DNA of 42,298 bases, taken from Anoxybacillus tepidamans PS2 (GTDB taxonomy: Bacteria; Bacillota; Bacilli; Bacillales; Anoxybacillaceae). Below are positions 1-8,173 of this stretch, one piece after another. Numbering within the stretch: position 1 is the stretch's first letter; the number at the start of each line of letters is the position of its first letter. The stretch is taken from assembly GCF_000620165.1 (NCBI RefSeq), contig NZ_JHVN01000023.1:1-42298 (forward strand), given 5' to 3'. The translations under genes were made by a program, and so were the position numbers. Under the pieces are notes generated by a model. That model made no database searches. It was not told the DNA's origin and saw only the letters and a list, made by a program, of their open reading frames with translations.

Positions 1-300
1 GATGCCGCGTATGACAGCGAAAAGGTTCGTCAAACAGCTGAGCAGTCAGGAATCCTATTTATTTCCCCTATCAACCGCCGCAATAGCGAGGAACGGAAAG
101 ATGCCTATGGCCGGGTTCTTCCTGTCTTTTTGAAAACGAGGTTTGGCCAATGGCTGTTTGGGCTTCGCCGCGGGATTGAACGGGTATTTAATGAGTTAAA
201 AAGTGATGGGGTGGAACAGCCGCGATGGTATGGATTTCATCGATATGTACTGCATGTGTTATGCTGTATCCTTATGCATAACTTCGAGTTTTTACTCTAG
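1..300 (+). CDS. DDE transposase, C-terminal part (cut by window start)
   Basis: An open frame runs from base 1 to a TAG at 298-300 and encodes 99 residues with no start codon in the window. The sequence LRRGIERVFNELK fits the R-x3-E-x6-K part of the IS4-type DDE transposase signature, with the Glu being the third catalytic acid. The family catalyses cut-and-paste movement of an insertion sequence. The upstream two thirds of the gene and the left end of the element lie outside the window. No right terminal inverted repeat could be identified in 301-540 without the other end, so I cannot say whether the element is complete. Confidence 0.75.
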   Translation, partial: DAAYDSEKVRQTAEQSGILFISPINRRNSEERKDAYGRVLPVFLKTRFGQWLFGLRRGIERVFNELKSDGVEQPRWYGFHRYVLHVLCCILMHNFEFLL

Positions 301-541
301 TTTTGCAACACCATCTACAGTAAAAATAAACACTCTAAAAAAAGTAATGTAGAATAATAGTATATTTGGTTTTACTTTTGTTTTTACTTTTGTGAATAAT
401 TGACATGGGCTGAATCCGTGTATCTCGCACTAGAGTTTCGTCTAAGACTCGTAAAAAATATAGGGAAACACCCCCATTCCGGTAAAAAACGTGCAAGTTT
501 TTATTTAGTGTCGAGTAGAGTAATGGGAGATAGAAAGCTGA

Positions 542-570
542 AGCCGCTTCCATTTGTAGTGGAAGCGGCT
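542..570. terminator. Hairpin between transposase fragment and yidC
   Basis: An 11-bp perfect stem (AGCCGCTTCCA / TGGAAGCGGCT) with a 7-base loop lies 6 bp beyond the end of the minus-strand yidC gene. The T-rich stretch is better on the plus-strand side. It probably ends transcription of yidC and may work in both directions. Confidence 0.7.
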
Positions 571-576
571 TATATT

Positions 577-1341
577 TTACGAAGCTTGTCCGTTCTCCGC
601 GATTTTCGCGGATTTAAGCTGCGTGCGCAAAATCAATGATTGAATAATCGAAAAACAACCGCCGACAACCCAGTATAACGACAAGGCAGATGGGACAGAA
701 CTAGCACCCATAAAAATCATCACTGGCATAATATACGACATGATCGCCATTTGCGACATTTGCTGCTCCGACATTGAAGGCGATAGTCTCATCGAGATAA
801 ATGTCGTTACTGCAGCCAACACCGGCAAAATAAAATATGGATCGCGATGCCCTAGTTGCACCCATAAAAACGAGTGAAGCTTAATTTCTTCCGTGCGCCG
901 AATGGCGTAATAAAGCGCCATAAAAATCGGCATTTGAATAAGAGCTGGCAGGCAGCCGCTCATCGGGTTGACCCCGTGCTTCTGGTACAGCATCATCATT
1001 TCTTGCTGAAGCTTCCGCTGCGTTTCTACGTCCGTGCCTTTATATTTTTCCTGAAGCTTTTGCATTTCAGGGCGAAGTTTCTGCATTGCCACCGCCGTTT
1101 TGAACTGCCTTAGCATTAAAGGCAATAAGCAAAAACGAATGATTAGCGTCAATGCGATAATCGCCAATCCATAATTTCCGCTAAATAAATGCCCTAATGT
1201 TAAAAGCAATTTAGACATCGGATAAACAAAGTAATGGTCCCATACTCCTTGACTATGCTCATTAATCGGGGCATTGCGGTTGCAACCGCTCAGTAGTGCT
1301 GCAATCATTAATAGAAAAAACAGCCATTTTTTCTTCATCAT
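577..1341 (-). CDS. yidC: Membrane protein insertase YidC/OxaA family (OxaA2-like)
   Basis: This 254-residue protein inserts and folds proteins in the cytoplasmic membrane. The N-terminus is a lipoprotein signal peptide with the lipobox LLSGC (Cys20), as in Bacillus YidC1/YidC2. The YidC core follows: hydrophobic segments around residues 40-70, 120-145, 165-185 and 205-235, with a charged cytoplasmic loop (FKTAVAMQKLRPEMQKLQEKY) and the MSGCLPALIQMPIFMALYYAI segment. The length is normal for Gram-positive YidC. The start has AAGGAGGATACA just before ATG-ATG. It is not next to rnpA/jag, so it is more likely the second paralogue (YqjG-like) than SpoIIIJ. The short gene at 1360-1641 is directly upstream on the same strand. 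Confidence 0.93.
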   Translation of the reverse strand: MMKKKWLFFLLMIAALLSGCNRNAPINEHSQGVWDHYFVYPMSKLLLTLGHLFSGNYGLAIIALTLIIRFCLLPLMLRQFKTAVAMQKLRPEMQKLQEKYKGTDVETQRKLQQEMMMLYQKHGVNPMSGCLPALIQMPIFMALYYAIRRTEEIKLHSFLWVQLGHRDPYFILPVLAAVTTFISMRLSPSMSEQQMSQMAIMSYIMPVMIFMGASSVPSALSLYWVVGGCFSIIQSLILRTQLKSAKIAENGQAS

Positions 1342-1359
1342 TGTATCCTCCTTGTTTGT

Positions 1360-1641
1360 TCAACTAATTAACGAAATAACAAGGAGCCGCCTTCCTTCCT
1401 CATCAGAAACATGCGATCGTTCGCGTGCCGGAACTTTGCGCTGTTTCGACACAAATAAACGATGAATCGGAAACGACGTGACACGATCATCTCGATGCTG
1501 ACCGCGAGCATCGACATCGTAAAACAGCATTTGCTCAAGAAACACCTTATTTTTCTGATACTGGGTCACATAACATTTCATCGCCACCAAAAGCGCGCTG
1601 AATAGTGATAAATATGGCAATAAATCAAACGGTGTTTCCAA
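1360..1641 (-). CDS. Hypothetical protein, 93 aa
   Basis: I do not recognise this protein. It would begin with TTG at 1641, preceded by GAGGTAGGAAGGA, and ends 18 bp before yidC in the same direction, so the two may be cotranscribed. The first 22 residues contain one hydrophobic segment (LLPYLSLFSALLVAMKCYV). The rest is polar and rich in Arg, His and Asp. It is either a small membrane-anchored protein or a chance frame. Confidence 0.45.
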   Translation of the reverse strand: METPFDLLPYLSLFSALLVAMKCYVTQYQKNKVFLEQMLFYDVDARGQHRDDRVTSFPIHRLFVSKQRKVPARERSHVSDEEGRRLLVISLIS

Positions 1642-1734
1642 TCCTTCCTACCTCTTTTCATTCAACATCCTTATGTACATAAACATAACAGATTCGGCCA
1701 AGAAAGAAAAGACGCGTGTCCACCTTCATTGGAA

Positions 1735-2253
1735 TTAAAAGAACTGTTGAAAAAACGGGCGAAACGAACGAAGCCACTCCTCCAACAAATGGTACTGATT
1801 ACCTATGTAAATCAATAATGCAAATGATCCGTAAAAGATCAATCTTTCAACTCCGCCACCCGTACGGTATAGCGGGATTTTATAGCGCTTCGTCTGAAAC
1901 GGCCATAATAGCGGCACTCCTTGCACAGACAAAAGATCTTCTATAATATGAAACAAATATCCTAATATAGTTCCAACCGCAAATGCCGATGATGACTCGT
2001 ATAAAACGACGAGAGCCACTGCCGCCCATATAAACAGAGAATGCGTCATGCCGCGATGACCGAATGCCTCCTTTACTTTACGAGACATTCCAAGCGAACG
2101 GCGTCCGACATAAGAGGTTGGTTCATCAATATCCGGAAGCAAGCTCCCTACTATAATCCCCGCTGTGTAACCTAGAGTAAACGACAACGGAGTTTGCGAA
2201 GCGACAGCCGCTCCGATGCACAAAGATGTTACAACATGTGTATGATAACGCAA
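1735..2253 (-). CDS. Membrane-bound metal-dependent hydrolase, YdjM/YvsG type (DUF457)
   Basis: This 172-residue integral membrane protein belongs to the LexA-binding/metal-dependent hydrolase family typified by YdjM (E. coli) and YvsG (B. subtilis). Family hallmarks are visible: N-terminal H-x-H (RYHTHVV), LLPDIDEPTS near residue 40, FGHRGMTHS near residue 65 and HIIEDLLSVQGV near residue 105. These supply the His and Asp residues expected to bind metal. There are about four membrane segments. The start is TTG, with GGTGATGAAGC immediately before it. The substrate of this family is unknown. Confidence 0.85.
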   Translation of the reverse strand: MRYHTHVVTSLCIGAAVASQTPLSFTLGYTAGIIVGSLLPDIDEPTSYVGRRSLGMSRKVKEAFGHRGMTHSLFIWAAVALVVLYESSSAFAVGTILGYLFHIIEDLLSVQGVPLLWPFQTKRYKIPLYRTGGGVERLIFYGSFALLIYIGNQYHLLEEWLRSFRPFFQQFF

Positions 2254-2596
2254 GCTTCATCACCTACACGCACGTTTTCATTGATTATATCACAAAACGA
2301 ACAAGCATCGATTTTTTATCAGGCGTTAACGATTTGCTGGCAATCTCTTTAGGAAGACTGTGATCTCACTGCCCTCCCTTTACTCTTTTAATACAAATAC
2401 TGATTTTTTGTATGAGAAACGTAGCACATGAAACGGGTAACTTTCCAACAGATTATTTAATAAACTTAGATCCCTGTGCGGAAGTATAGGCGACATGATG
2501 CGCATCAAAATTTTTCTTTATTTTCTGAAAAAAAGAATGCAATTTATCATTTTTTCTCATATACATATATAAACATAAAGATAAGGGAGGGGTGTT
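2254..2596. other. 343-bp intergenic stretch, no gene seen
   Basis: This stretch separates the minus-strand YdjM-type gene from the plus-strand gene at 2597. It should contain both promoters, but I cannot point to a convincing -35/-10 pair. The last 70 bases are AT-rich, ending in the ribosome-binding site of the next gene. Confidence 0.5.
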
Positions 2597-2950
2597 ATGT
2601 TTCGAAACTATGAAGATTTTTATCCGAGGTCTTTTATTCCGATAGGCGAAAGCGATCGATCCACTTTTTTGCAAACGTTTTCTGAAAATACCGATATGCT
2701 TTTGTTGGCAACGCATTGGTTCGTTGCTTTAGAAGGCTCGCCGATTCAGCCCAATAGCCACATCTACCATTGGAAAGTCGTAGTCTATCCAGCGACGGCT
2801 GACACAGTGTTTTATTACGACTATCCTCATTTTTCTTCTCCGCCGATTCAATCATTTCACGATGCTTCATTATTAGCTAAAGAGATCGAAACACAAATCA
2901 AAGCCGATGAGTTTTTATCAAAAAAACAACATTCACTGAAAGTTGTATAA
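2597..2950 (+). CDS. Hypothetical protein, 117 aa
   Basis: I recognise no family. The start is well supported by AAGGGAGGGGTGTT before the ATG. The protein is soluble, rich in aromatic residues and His, and looks like a compact alpha/beta fold: FYPRSFIPIGESDR near the start, HIYHWKVVVYPA around residues 55-66 and an amphipathic helix SLLAKEIETQIKADEFL near the C-terminus. No signal peptide or membrane segment is visible. It stands alone between divergent and convergent neighbours. Confidence 0.7.
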   Translation: MFRNYEDFYPRSFIPIGESDRSTFLQTFSENTDMLLLATHWFVALEGSPIQPNSHIYHWKVVVYPATADTVFYYDYPHFSSPPIQSFHDASLLAKEIETQIKADEFLSKKQHSLKVV

Positions 2951-3090
2951 CCTTCCGATTTCTTCCCTCTTTTTTACCGGTTATTGTGAAATAACATACA
3001 AAATGTATTGATACATATTTAGTCGCCAGCTAAAAAACGGGGATGCCTCTTAATATAGTTTCCGTCACAATCCGCGAACGCCATATACCA

Positions 3091-3117
3091 AAAACGAGAG
3101 AGCGCTATTTCGCTCTC
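3091..3117 (-). terminator. Terminator downstream of the hemD-like gene
   Basis: The stem GAGAGCG / CGCTCTC with a 6-base loop is followed on the minus strand by TCGTTTTT. It lies 12 bp beyond the stop of the gene at 3129-3929. Confidence 0.8.
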
Positions 3118-3128
3118 CAGATTATCGT

Positions 3129-3929
3129 TTACTGACATCGTTCAAAATATTTAGCGAGCGTAACAATCATCGCTCCCATTCGTTCTAGCTCCGGAGAAAT
3201 GACGCGCTCAATCCCTTCTTCTCTAAGAGCCTCAGCCGTCACCTTGCCAACGGCACAAGCGACCACTTGTTCAGAAAAAGCGCGGCGCAACTGTTCAAGA
3301 TCTTTGTTATCTTTCGCAAATGAAAAGAAAAAACGCACTTGCATCGCTGTTGTAAAGCAAACAGCATCGACTTTTTGCTCAACTACTTCGTTATATAATG
3401 TTTCAAGAACAGAACGATCCGGAGAAACGTGACGATAAGGAAGCAATTCTGTATAAAGCGCGCCACATTCCGAAAGAAATTGTTTTAACATTGGCGCTGT
3501 ATCTCCATGCAATTGCACGACCGCTCGCTTACCTGCAAATGAAAACGGCTGAAGCGCACGGATTAACCCTTTTGTCGTTCCGTCACTACTTTCAGCAACC
3601 GGAGAAACATCGATTTTTTTTAGCGCACTTGTCGTTTTATAACCGCGAACCGCCACACGAGCTTGACGTATCGTGTCGAGCCATTCCTTTTTCATTCCCC
3701 CTCGCTCAGCCGCCGCAAGCAACGCGTCGGCACCTACACCAGTCGTAAAAATGAACCAATCTGGCTGCATGGAAATAATATCGCGAATTTCTTGTACTAG
3801 CTCGTCTTCTTTTGCAAATACTGTTCCTTGCGCCGGGCGGACGAGCGGAATGCCGCCTTGTTTTTCAATAATTGTTGTCATTTCGTCTAGTTTTCTTGAC
3901 GCGCATAAAACAATCCGTTTTCCTTTCAA
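3129..3929 (-). CDS. Uroporphyrinogen-III synthase family protein (HemD-like)
   Basis: This 266-residue protein has the two-lobed HemD pattern. An N-terminal Rossmann-like half (GKRIVLCASRKLDEMTTIIEKQG) carries FTTGVGADALL near residue 60. The second half contains VVQLHGD near residue 135, VDAVCFTTAMQVRFFF near residue 185 and VACAVGKVTAEALREEGI near residue 225. HemD closes hydroxymethylbilane with inversion of ring D. The gene is not in a hemAXCDBL cluster, so it may be a second HemD-domain protein rather than the housekeeping enzyme. The start is TTG, with AAGGGGGATTCCTG before it. It is monocistronic with its own terminator. Confidence 0.83.
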   Translation of the reverse strand: MKGKRIVLCASRKLDEMTTIIEKQGGIPLVRPAQGTVFAKEDELVQEIRDIISMQPDWFIFTTGVGADALLAAAERGGMKKEWLDTIRQARVAVRGYKTTSALKKIDVSPVAESSDGTTKGLIRALQPFSFAGKRAVVQLHGDTAPMLKQFLSECGALYTELLPYRHVSPDRSVLETLYNEVVEQKVDAVCFTTAMQVRFFFSFAKDNKDLEQLRRAFSEQVVACAVGKVTAEALREEGIERVISPELERMGAMIVTLAKYFERCQ

Positions 3930-3991
3930 CAGGAATCCCCCTTCCTTATTTGTTCCATTTTAAGCAATCATCGCTTATTGCGCAATAAAAA

Positions 3992-4013
3992 AGAACGACC
4001 CATTGGCCGCTCT
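3992..4013 (-). terminator. Terminator downstream of the small gene at 4021
   Basis: On the minus strand a 9-bp stem with two G-U pairs (AGAGCGGCC / GGTCGTTCT, loop AATG) is followed by a run of T. It lies 7 bp from the stop codon at 4021. Confidence 0.75.
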
Positions 4014-4020
4014 TGCTCAT

Positions 4021-4269
4021 TTATAACGTATGTATCAGCCCCTCGCTTCGCATGTCAAACGAACCGTAAATACGCGTTGGCTGAATCGATACAATATCAT
4101 CTAAAGCAATATTCATTAATCTCATTCTCCGATTATACACAAACAATTTACGTGCGTCTTTATATAGTTTAACGGGCAAAAACGTCGCTTCTCCTTGACG
4201 CATTTTTATCTTAACAGGCTGCTTTTGCTGAATCCATTTAATCAGTTGTATATATTGATCCCCCGTCAT
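4021..4269 (-). CDS. Hypothetical small protein, 82 aa
   Basis: The frame is open further upstream, but the start is set by AAGGGGGA eight bases before the ATG at 4269. This gives a product beginning MTGDQYIQLIKWIQQ. An N-terminal helix is followed by alternating short beta-like stretches (VKIKMRQGEATFLPVKLY, KLFVYNRRMRLMNIALDDIVSIQP). The ending LDDIVSIQ recalls small beta-barrel proteins of the YolD kind, but the similarity is too weak to name it. It has its own terminator and is transcribed away from the KinB-like gene. Confidence 0.7.
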   Translation of the reverse strand: MTGDQYIQLIKWIQQKQPVKIKMRQGEATFLPVKLYKDARKLFVYNRRMRLMNIALDDIVSIQPTRIYGSFDMRSEGLIHTL

Positions 4270-4440
4270 AAGAAAATCCCCCTTTTCTTTCTGATACACT
4301 AAAATTATAAAAAAGAAAGCGAAGAACAATAAACAAAAAAAAATCAACAAATTCCTAATAAAAAAGGGTGAATATTGTCGTTTATTCGGGTTGTGTTGAA
4401 AAATCGTGATTTATGTCAAAATAACTCTAATGATTCCCTC

Positions 4441-4470
4441 TTAACATTTGACATCTTTTTTGTTTACAAT
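4441..4470 (+). promoter_or_regulatory. Candidate sigma-A promoter of the KinB-like gene
   Basis: TTAACA at 4441-4446 and TACAAT at 4465-4470 are separated by 18 bp, each one base from consensus. They lie 48 bp upstream of the start codon at 4519. A TTGACA at 4448 is spaced too closely (11 bp) to pair with this -10. Confidence 0.5.
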
Positions 4471-4518
4471 GAAATAGTCTAGTACACGCTGTCGAAACGC
4501 GAAAGAAGGTGCTCTTTA

Positions 4519-5805
4519 ATGCTGGCCATTTTGAAAGATTTTTTGTTAAATTTATTTTTTATTCTTGCGCCTATTTTTGTCGTGCCATTATGGCTTGAAG
4601 AACGGAACGTACCGAAACAATTGAAAAAACATATATTAACATTTTCCTTTGCCATCACCACACTCCTCTGTATGGCCTTTCCGATTGGCACCGACACAGA
4701 GCACATCTATGATTTGCACCAAATTCCCCTTTGGCTCGGAGGTTTATATAGGGGAGCGTTCGTTAGCTTCTTGCTTTGCGCGCTGGCAATTGGATACCAC
4801 ATGCTTTTAGGGGAAGGCGGATGGATCATTACTGTTCTTTCCTCTCTTGTTATTATGTTCGTCAGCATCGTTTTGTCAAAATATTTTTTATCGCTATCCG
4901 CAAAACAGCGCATCTTGCTTGCGTTTGTATTGTCTGCTCTCTCCGGCATGCTAACAGTTATTTTGGATGAAATGGCTTTCGCTTCTCTGCCATTTTGGTC
5001 TTCTTACTTAGTCATTCAACCGCTCAGCATGGCAGTCGCTTGTTATTTAAAGGAAATGCTTTATAAAAATAGCTCGTTGCGCAAACAAATTATTCGTGCA
5101 GAAAAAATGGAAGTCGTCAGCCATTTGGCAGCTTCCATTTCTCATGAGGTACGCAACCCTCTTACCGCTGCTCGAGGATTTATGCAGCTCCTTGAACAAA
5201 GCCATTTGTCTCTAGAAAAAAGGAAGCAATATATACAAATCGCCATTGAAGAATTGGACCGCGCTGAATCCATTATTACTGATTATTTGACATTTGCAAA
5301 ACCTGCTCCAGAATGCGTCGAAAAGCTAAATGTGAAGACAGAAATCGAACGTGTGATTGATTTATTACGTCCGCTTGCTAATATGAACAGCGTCGAAATC
5401 CAATCATCACTCATTCCGTTTCATGTAAAAGGAGAACGCGAAAAATTCCAGCAATGTTTGTTGAATATTATGAAAAATTCGATCGAAGCAATGCCGAACG
5501 GCGGAACGCTCGATGTTTATGTCTCTATTGAACATGACCAAATTTTAATTCGCATTAGCGATACGGGAATCGGCATGACGAAAGAACAGATTGATCGACT
5601 GGGCGAACCTTATTTCACGACAAAAGGAACAAAAGGAACAGGGCTTGGCATGATGGTCGTATACCGCATTGTCGAATCGATGGACGGAACAATTCATATT
5701 ACTAGCGAAGTCAATAAGGGAACTACCGTTTGTATTTATTTTCCAATAGCACAATTGAATCGAAGCGAAGCGATCAACAAAAAGAAAAATGTTCTTTTTA
5801 TATAG
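4519..5805 (+). CDS. kinB: Sporulation sensor histidine kinase, KinB-like
   Basis: This 428-residue membrane kinase has the size and layout of B. subtilis KinB, which feeds phosphate into the Spo0F-Spo0B-Spo0A relay. Residues 1-180 form about six membrane segments with almost no extracellular domain. The H-box SISHEVRNPLTAARG has the phosphorylated His at 209. The ATPase domain shows the N-box (NIMKNSIEAM), DTGIGM and GTKGTGLGM. Upstream, GAAAGAAGG supports the ATG. The KinB name rests on architecture and length, because several Bacillus kinases share the catalytic part. No kapB-like gene follows. Confidence 0.8.
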   Translation: MLAILKDFLLNLFFILAPIFVVPLWLEERNVPKQLKKHILTFSFAITTLLCMAFPIGTDTEHIYDLHQIPLWLGGLYRGAFVSFLLCALAIGYHMLLGEGGWIITVLSSLVIMFVSIVLSKYFLSLSAKQRILLAFVLSALSGMLTVILDEMAFASLPFWSSYLVIQPLSMAVACYLKEMLYKNSSLRKQIIRAEKMEVVSHLAASISHEVRNPLTAARGFMQLLEQSHLSLEKRKQYIQIAIEELDRAESIITDYLTFAKPAPECVEKLNVKTEIERVIDLLRPLANMNSVEIQSSLIPFHVKGEREKFQQCLLNIMKNSIEAMPNGGTLDVYVSIEHDQILIRISDTGIGMTKEQIDRLGEPYFTTKGTKGTGLGMMVVYRIVESMDGTIHITSEVNKGTTVCIYFPIAQLNRSEAINKKKNVLFI

Positions 5806-5872
5806 TTTTTTGCTTACTATATAGCTTGTATATTACAATAAAAATAACATACATACTGTAACAAGGAGAACA

Positions 5873-6634
5873 GTGATTGCTATGATTCATTTGAAAACAG
5901 AAAGAGAAATCCAATTGATGCGTGAAGCGGGACAGCTGTTAGCTGCCTGTCACCAAGAAATCGCAAAGCTGATCCGACCAGGAATCACGACAATGGAAAT
6001 CGACCGCTTCGTTGAAAGCTTTCTTGACAAGCACGGAGCCAAACCAGAACAGAAGGGGTACAAAGGTTACTCTTATGCAACATGCGCCTCGATCAACGAT
6101 GAAATATGCCACGGCTTCCCGCGCAATGAACCGTTAAAAAGCGGAGATATCGTCACCATCGACTTCGTGGTCAATTTACATGGAGCGCTTGCGGATTCAG
6201 CGTGGACATATGCTGTGGGAGAAATTAGCGAGAGAGTAAAAACGCTGCTCTCTGTCACTGAACAGTCGTTATATAAAGGAATTGAGCAAGCCATTCCTGG
6301 AAACCGAGTTGGTGATATTGGCCATGCAATTCAAACATACGTCGAAGCACATGGTTTTTCTGTCGTTCGTGACTTTACTGGTCACGGTATCGGACCGTCG
6401 ATTCACGAAGAGCCTTTTATTCCGCATTTTGGGGAAAAAGGAAAAGGACTGAGATTAAAGGAAGGAATGGTCATTACCATCGAACCAATGGTCAACATGG
6501 GGCAATGGCAAAGTAAAATGGATCGCAACGGTTGGACAGCAAGAACAGTGGACGGTTCCTATTCGGCACAGTACGAGCATACGATTGCAATCACAAAAAA
6601 CGGTCCGTTGATTTTAACGACTACCGATCAATAG
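5873..6634 (+). CDS. map: Methionine aminopeptidase, type I
   Basis: This cytoplasmic enzyme removes the initiator Met from nascent proteins. It has a pita-bread fold and all five metal ligands: the Asp pair in VTIDFVVN and ALADSAWT, His in FTGHGIG, Glu in TIEPMV and Glu in YEHTIAIT. There is no N-terminal zinc finger. It is not in the ribosomal protein/adk cluster that usually holds the essential map, so it corresponds better to the second Bacillus enzyme (MapB/YflG type). AAGGAG at 5863 sits 4 bases before a GTG (5873) and 13 before an ATG (5882). Either may be used, and the GTG is reported here. Confidence 0.93.
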   Translation: MIAMIHLKTEREIQLMREAGQLLAACHQEIAKLIRPGITTMEIDRFVESFLDKHGAKPEQKGYKGYSYATCASINDEICHGFPRNEPLKSGDIVTIDFVVNLHGALADSAWTYAVGEISERVKTLLSVTEQSLYKGIEQAIPGNRVGDIGHAIQTYVEAHGFSVVRDFTGHGIGPSIHEEPFIPHFGEKGKGLRLKEGMVITIEPMVNMGQWQSKMDRNGWTARTVDGSYSAQYEHTIAITKNGPLILTTTDQ

Positions 6635-6673
6635 GGCTCCCCCGCTTTTGGGGCAGTCCTATTGATTTTTTTA
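6629..6673. terminator. Bidirectional terminator between convergent genes
   Basis: A long stem (CAATAGGGCTCCCC paired imperfectly with GGGGCAGTCCTATTG) overlaps the stop codon of the aminopeptidase gene and is followed by ATTTTTTT. The next gene converges from the other side, so it probably serves both. Confidence 0.8.
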
Positions 6674-6678
6674 TCTTC

Positions 6679-7080
6679 TCATCCTTCCCATACTTTCACA
6701 AAAAACGTGCGCTGCCGCGGACCATCGTACTCGCAAAAATAAATCCCTTGCCATGTCCCCAAAAGGAGCTTGCCATTTGTAATAATGACGTGCTGTGACG
6801 CGCCAACCGTGCTGGCTTTCATATGCGCCGCTGTATTTCCCTCGGCATGCTGGTCAAGCGGATGGCGCCACGGATACGTTTCATCAAAGCGGCGTATCAT
6901 ATCGCTTTTTACATCCGGATCAGCATTTTCATTAATCGTAATTCCGGCTGTTGTATGCGGACAATATACAATTGCGAGCCCTTCTGCTACCCCCGATTGA
7001 CGTACTGTTTCCTCCACAAAACGAGTAATATCGATCATCTCATCCCGCTTCGTCGTTCGAATCGAAAATGACTGCAACAC
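6679..7080 (-). CDS. UPF0047/YjbQ family protein
   Basis: This 133-residue protein belongs to the YjbQ/UPF0047 family, also annotated as secondary thiamine-phosphate synthase enzyme, whose physiological role is unsettled. Conserved segments are [16 protein letters not shown], the His-bearing [20 protein letters not shown], the W-R-H-x-L motif ([14 protein letters not shown]) and [38 protein letters not shown]. The three conserved His residues are present. I place the start at the GTG at 7080, because GGGGTGG lies six bases upstream. The in-frame ATG at 7095 overlaps that ribosome-binding site. Confidence 0.9.
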   Translation of the reverse strand: MLQSFSIRTTKRDEMIDITRFVEETVRQSGVAEGLAIVYCPHTTAGITINENADPDVKSDMIRRFDETYPWRHPLDQHAEGNTAAHMKASTVGASQHVIITNGKLLLGTWQGIYFCEYDGPRQRTFFVKVWEG

Positions 7081-7166
7081 GATGTACCACCCCATATCAA
7101 TTATTTGTCATGTATAAGCCGTTTTGCTACTCTTACATTATAACGCACGCAAAAAGGGAAGGGAAA

Positions 7167-8096
7167 ATGATGAAGCGATATGAAAATTTAGATCGTGTCC
7201 CAACGAAAAAAACGTTCGCCGATTTTCGTCGCTGGCAAAAAGAACGGAAAGGTAAACAAAAAGATCTTTCGTATCGGGTGCCTCATGTTGATCCGCCGGA
7301 GCATGAACGGCTTCGTACGAACCGCTCAAAAACGTTGCTCTCTTGGATCGGACACTCGACATTTATCATTCAGTTAAACGGCCTTACAATCGTAACAGAT
7401 CCCGTCTGGGCGAATCGAATGGGAACAGCAAAAAGGCTGACAGCTCCTGGTATTCCTATTGAAGAGATGCCGCCTGTAGATGTTGTTCTTATTTCTCACG
7501 GACATTATGACCATTTACATTTTTCTAGCATTCGAAAGCTGAAAGGAAATCCGCGCTTTTTCGTTCCTGCGGGACTTGGCCGCTTATTTTTACAAAAAGG
7601 CTATTCAAATGTTGTTGAATGCTCTTGGTGGGATACCGTGGCACATAATGACGTGACCTTTACCTTTGTTCCGGCTCAACATTGGACAAGGCGATCGTTG
7701 TTTGACATGAATACATCACATTGGGGAGGTTGGGTTATTCAGGCAGACGACCGACCAACGTTTTATTTTGCTGGGGACAGCGGCTACTTCCGCGGATTTC
7801 GTGAAATCGGGGAACGATTTTCGATCGATTATGCTCTCTTGCCCATCGGCGCCTATGAACCGGAATGGTTTATGGGACCTCAACATGTCACCCCTGAAGA
7901 AGCGATACAAGCTTTCCTTGATTGCCAGGCGAAAATCTTTATTCCGATGCATTACGGTGCGTTCAGGCTTGCCGATGATACGCCAAAAGAAGCGCTTGAC
8001 CGCCTGCTTTCAGAATGGGAGCGGCATCGTCTCGAAACAGAACGGCTCCAATGCTTAAAGTTAGGAGAAGTGTTGGAGTGCGACCACTCTCCATAA
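7167..8096 (+). CDS. MBL-fold metallo-hydrolase, NAPE-PLD/UlaG-like
   Basis: This 309-residue metallo-beta-lactamase-fold protein belongs to the branch of N-acylphosphatidylethanolamine phospholipase D and UlaG-type lactonases. Visible signatures are SWIGHSTFIIQLNGLTIVTDPVW, the metal motif SHGHYDHLH (H-x-H-x-D-H), PAQHWTRRSLFD, YFAGDSGYFRGF and IPMHYGAF. All metal-binding His and Asp residues are intact. The start is placed at the ATG-ATG at 7167 because AAGGGAAGGGAAA lies immediately upstream, although the frame is open further. The substrate cannot be predicted. Confidence 0.88.
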   Translation: MMKRYENLDRVPTKKTFADFRRWQKERKGKQKDLSYRVPHVDPPEHERLRTNRSKTLLSWIGHSTFIIQLNGLTIVTDPVWANRMGTAKRLTAPGIPIEEMPPVDVVLISHGHYDHLHFSSIRKLKGNPRFFVPAGLGRLFLQKGYSNVVECSWWDTVAHNDVTFTFVPAQHWTRRSLFDMNTSHWGGWVIQADDRPTFYFAGDSGYFRGFREIGERFSIDYALLPIGAYEPEWFMGPQHVTPEEAIQAFLDCQAKIFIPMHYGAFRLADDTPKEALDRLLSEWERHRLETERLQCLKLGEVLECDHSP

Positions 8097-8131
8097 AAAA
8101 GCCCTTATCTGTTCTAAAGATAAGGGCTTTT
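8095..8131. terminator. Bidirectional terminator
   Basis: A perfect 10-bp stem (GCCCTTATCT / AGATAAGGGC, 7-base loop) is flanked by A and T runs. It separates the convergent MBL-fold gene and the ycgQ-like gene. Confidence 0.85.
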
Positions 8132-8173
8132 GGTGCATTGATCTCATTTCTTAACCGACCACTATAAAAATTT

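Noticed and set aside
2453-2716. Minus-strand frame opposite the gene at 2597
   Set aside because: It overlaps the well-supported plus-strand gene and its ribosome-binding site, has no own ribosome-binding site and resembles no protein.
4448-4470. TTGACA with TACAAT as kinB promoter
   Set aside because: The spacing is 11 bp, too short for sigma-A. TTAACA at 4441 gives 18 bp and is preferred.
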